Assembly: GCF_001746205.1 (NCBI RefSeq) | Contig: NZ_MDCO01000006.1 | Location: 186,001 to 250,000 of the forward strand | Reading direction: 5' to 3' | Source of the DNA: Brachyspira hampsonii | GTDB taxonomy: Bacteria; Spirochaetota; Brachyspiria; Brachyspirales; Brachyspiraceae | DNA length: 64,000 bases | Shown: one piece after another, positions 61,576 through 64,000 of the stretch | Numbering within the stretch: position 1 is the first letter of the stretch | Layout: each line of letters opens with the position of its first letter | Program-made: the position numbers and the translations under genes | Notes under the pieces: generated by a model | The model's input: only the letters and a program-made list of their open reading frames with translations | The model's database searches: none | Told to the model about the DNA's origin: nothing

Positions 61576-64000
61576 TTATTTGCTTTTTTTGTCTGTTTTT
61601 TTTATTTGTTTTTTGTTTTCTGATTTATTTGATTTATTATTTAACTTGTTTAATTTAAACATAAAGTCAAATACCTCTCTGACATCTTTTACAGGATGGA
61701 AAGTGAGTCCCTTTTTAACATTTTCAGGAATCTCATCTAAATCCCTAATATTTTCATAAGGTATTATTATATGCTTAATAAATCCGAGTCTTTTTGCCGC
61801 TATAGTCTTTTCTTTAAGTCCTCCAATAGGAAGAACTTTTCCATTTAAAGAAAGCTCTCCTGTCATGGCAGTATCATTTCTTATAACTTTGTTCATAGAA
61901 AGTGAAAGCAAAGCAGTAGCCATAGTAATACCCGCAGAAGGTCCGTCTTTAGGAGTAGCCCCTTCAGGAATATGCAAGTGAATCATAGCATCATTAAAAT
62001 AGTTTTCAGGAACACCGTAATCTTTAGCAACGCTTTTTACATAACTATATGCTATCTCTACACTCTCACTCATAACATCGCCAAGCTGTCCTGTTACCTG
62101 TATGTTTCCGGAATCTTTTTTCTCTGATACCTTTATTGATTCTATTGTAAGAGTTGCACCGCCTAAAGATGTCCAAGCTAAGCCTATAGAGTTTCCTGGT
62201 TTTAAATCTTTCTCTGTAAAATCTTCTGTGAATATAGGCTTTTTAAGATACTTCTCTAAATCATTTTCATCTATTGTATAATTATAGCTTGTTTTATTAT
62301 GCTCTACAATATCAGCAGCAATTTTTCTGCATATTCTCTCTATTCTTCTTTCAAAATTTCTCACTCCGGCTTCTCTAGCATATCCGTCTATTATTTTACT
62401 AATAGCTTTATTTGTGAATTTAATATATTTGATATCAAGCCCATGAGCTTTAACCTGTCTAGGTATAATGTATTTGGAAGCTATTTTTAATTTCTCTTCC
62501 AATATATATCCTGATAGTCTTATAACCTCCATTCTGTCAAGCAAAGGTCTAGGAATTGTATCGAGAGTGTTTGCTGTTGTTATGAATAGAACATTTGATA
62601 AATCAAAAGGCAAATCCAAATAATGATCTCTAAAAGAAGCATTCTGCTCCGGATCTAAAACTTCTAGTAATGCACTTGAAGGATCTCCTTGAAAACTAGT
62701 TCCTAATTTATCGATTTCATCAAGCATAAGAACAGGATTTTTAACTTTTACTATTTTTAAAGCCTCTATTATTTTACCCGGCATAGCACCTATATAAGTT
62801 CTTCTATGTCCTTTTATTTCGGCTTCATCTCTCATACCGCCTAAAGAAAACCTAAAGAAAGGTCTGTTTAATGCCTCAGCAATGCTCTTTCCTATAGAAG
62901 TTTTACCTACACCCGGAGGACCTACAAAACATAGTATAGAAGATTTTTTCTCCGGATTTAATTTTCTAACGGCTAGAAATTCATATATTCTCTCTTTAAC
63001 ATCTTCAAGTCCGTAATGATCTCTATCTAATATCTTTTTGCTTTTTGATATATCTTCTCTTTCTTTATTTTCCTTATTCCAAGGCAAAGCAAATAAAGTA
63101 TCCAAATAATTTTTAGATACAGTATATTCAGGAGAATGAGTATCTATTGTAGAAATCTTTTCTATTTCCTGCTCCATTCTCTCTTTAACTTCATCTATCA
63201 CATTGAGTTCTTCAAGAGTTTTTTTGTATTTTTCTATATCTCTTTGTTTAGGATCAGTATCATATCCTAATTCTTTTTTTATTTCTTTTAATTGTTCTTT
63301 TAAGAAATATTCCCTCTGCTGTTTTTGCACTTTTGAATTAATACTGCCTTGTATTTTCTGCTGTATCTCAGATATCTCTCTTTCTTTCTGAAGAAGAATA
63401 TGCACTTTTTCAAGCCTTTCCTGAATATCAAAAGTTTCAAGTATTTCCTGCTGGCTTGCTCTCTCTACATTAAGCATTGATGTAGCAAAATCAGCTAATC
63501 TTCCAGGATCATCAACATTGACCATAGTAAGACGCATTTCTTCAGTAAAAAGAGGGTTATTCTCACTTATAGCTTTTATGTCTGAAAGCAAAGCTCTGGT
63601 ATATGCTTTAATTTCTTTAGCTTCTTTCTCATTTCTGAAAGGATCTATATCGGGTATATAAAGAGGTTCTGCTCTTATAACAGGATCTGTAGTTACAAAT
63701 TTTATAATCTTATATCTTCGTATAGAATTTATAAGAAGATTGAGTCCTCCGTCGGGCAAATTTAGTTTTTTAAATACTTTTACTACAACACCAACTTTAT
63801 AGATTTCATCAACAGAAGGCGTTTTCTTTTCAGATGGGGTATCTGAAATATATAAATTAAGTCCTAAAAATCCGTCATTTTCAGCTATAGCTTTATTTAC
63901 AGCATCAGCATGATGTGCTGGTATTGGAAACGGAGCATAAAGACCGGGGAATAAAGGTTTTCCCATTACAGGTATAATTATTAATCTTGAAGGTAATTTA
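61576..64000 (-). CDS. lon: ATP-dependent protease La (Lon), 5' end outside window
   Basis: Over 800 residues visible. Lon degrades misfolded and regulatory proteins in the cytoplasm. The N-terminal substrate domain starts before the window: the frame stays open from the ATG at 63966 to the right edge with 'LPSRLIIIPVMGKPLFPGLYAPF', so that ATG is internal and the gene is partial. The AAA+ module has Walker A 'FVGPPGVGKTSIGKSI' and Walker B 'PVLMLDEIDKLG'. The protease domain has the catalytic Ser in 'PKDGPSAGITMATALL' and the Lys in 'LKEKTIAAKRLG'. A lysine-rich tail ('NKSENKKQIKKTDKKSK') extends past the usual end, echoing the basic tail of PPDK. Confidence 0.96.
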   Translation of the reverse strand, partial: KLPSRLIIIPVMGKPLFPGLYAPFPIPAHHADAVNKAIAENDGFLGLNLYISDTPSEKKTPSVDEIYKVGVVVKVFKKLNLPDGGLNLLINSIRRYKIIKFVTTDPVIRAEPLYIPDIDPFRNEKEAKEIKAYTRALLSDIKAISENNPLFTEEMRLTMVNVDDPGRLADFATSMLNVERASQQEILETFDIQERLEKVHILLQKEREISEIQQKIQGSINSKVQKQQREYFLKEQLKEIKKELGYDTDPKQRDIEKYKKTLEELNVIDEVKERMEQEIEKISTIDTHSPEYTVSKNYLDTLFALPWNKENKEREDISKSKKILDRDHYGLEDVKERIYEFLAVRKLNPEKKSSILCFVGPPGVGKTSIGKSIAEALNRPFFRFSLGGMRDEAEIKGHRRTYIGAMPGKIIEALKIVKVKNPVLMLDEIDKLGTSFQGDPSSALLEVLDPEQNASFRDHYLDLPFDLSNVLFITTANTLDTIPRPLLDRMEVIRLSGYILEEKLKIASKYIIPRQVKAHGLDIKYIKFTNKAISKIIDGYAREAGVRNFERRIERICRKIAADIVEHNKTSYNYTIDENDLEKYLKKPIFTEDFTEKDLKPGNSIGLAWTSLGGATLTIESIKVSEKKDSGNIQVTGQLGDVMSESVEIAYSYVKSVAKDYGVPENYFNDAMIHLHIPEGATPKDGPSAGITMATALLSLSMNKVIRNDTAMTGELSLNGKVLPIGGLKEKTIAAKRLGFIKHIIIPYENIRDLDEIPENVKKGLTFHPVKDVREVFDFMFKLNKLNNKSNKSENKKQIKKTDKKSK

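Overview
The window looks like a chromosomal segment of a Brachyspira-type intestinal spirochaete. The DNA is very AT-rich with A/T-ending codons. It holds families typical of that genus: BspA-like leucine-rich lipoproteins, large TPR repeat proteins, many small lipoproteins, tandem outer-membrane-barrel paralogues, XpaC/TelA and pyruvate phosphate dikinase. I infer the genus from gene content and style; species cannot be named. There are no rRNA genes, IS transposases, CRISPR arrays or clear prophage genes.

Layout. 1-9.6 kb: BspA-like lipoprotein, FMN-dependent hydroxyacid oxidase, two tandem TPR proteins, a MATE exporter, a sodium:solute symporter and a duplicated zinc-binding mini-protein. 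9.8-14.5 kb: a lipoprotein, a 1.2 kb non-coding GC-richer repeat complex, and ileS. 14.5-24.2 kb is a defence island. A very AT-rich gajA-gajB (Gabija-like) pair is read leftward. A GC-rich structured repeat (copy C1) follows, then a rightward cassette: type IIG restriction-methyltransferase, RES-domain toxin-like gene and HEPN-like gene. Repeat copies C2 and C3 come next, then an HD-domain protein. The type IIG gene carries eight AGCAC units just after its start codon, so it is very probably phase variable. Its base composition switches abruptly right after the NPPY motif, where the target-recognition part begins.

24.3-43 kb: a small lipoprotein, an RND exporter, a solitary adenine methylase, xpaC/telA, an SNF transporter with an OmpA-like protein, PPDK with a histone-H1-like Lys/Ala tail, selD, an S-component-like membrane protein overlapping a phosphoribosyltransferase, two decaying lipoprotein genes, and aspS. 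43-64 kb: a patatin-like lipase, a TPR gene broken by a stop and several frameshifts, a HAD phosphatase, a DIP1984-family protein, class 3 fructose-bisphosphatase, four tRNA genes (Pro, Arg, His, Arg), five tandem paralogous outer-membrane proteins, a membrane-anchored TPR protein, a solitary AAA ATPase, a VWA protein, a broken DNA methyltransferase, and lon running off the right edge.

Two repeat systems stand out. (1) Twelve whole or partial copies of a modular intergenic element of about 200 bp. Module A is bracketed by CCCGCCC-type boxes and module B by inverted AACGCACGGT/ACCGTGCGTT arms; the arms covary between copies, suggesting selection on a stem. (2) Three copies of a 125-150 bp GC-rich structured repeat in the defence island, two of which bracket the restriction/RES/HEPN cassette as direct repeats. 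The most promising lead for an undescribed system is this repeat-bounded, phase-variable, target-domain-swapped cassette beside Gabija.
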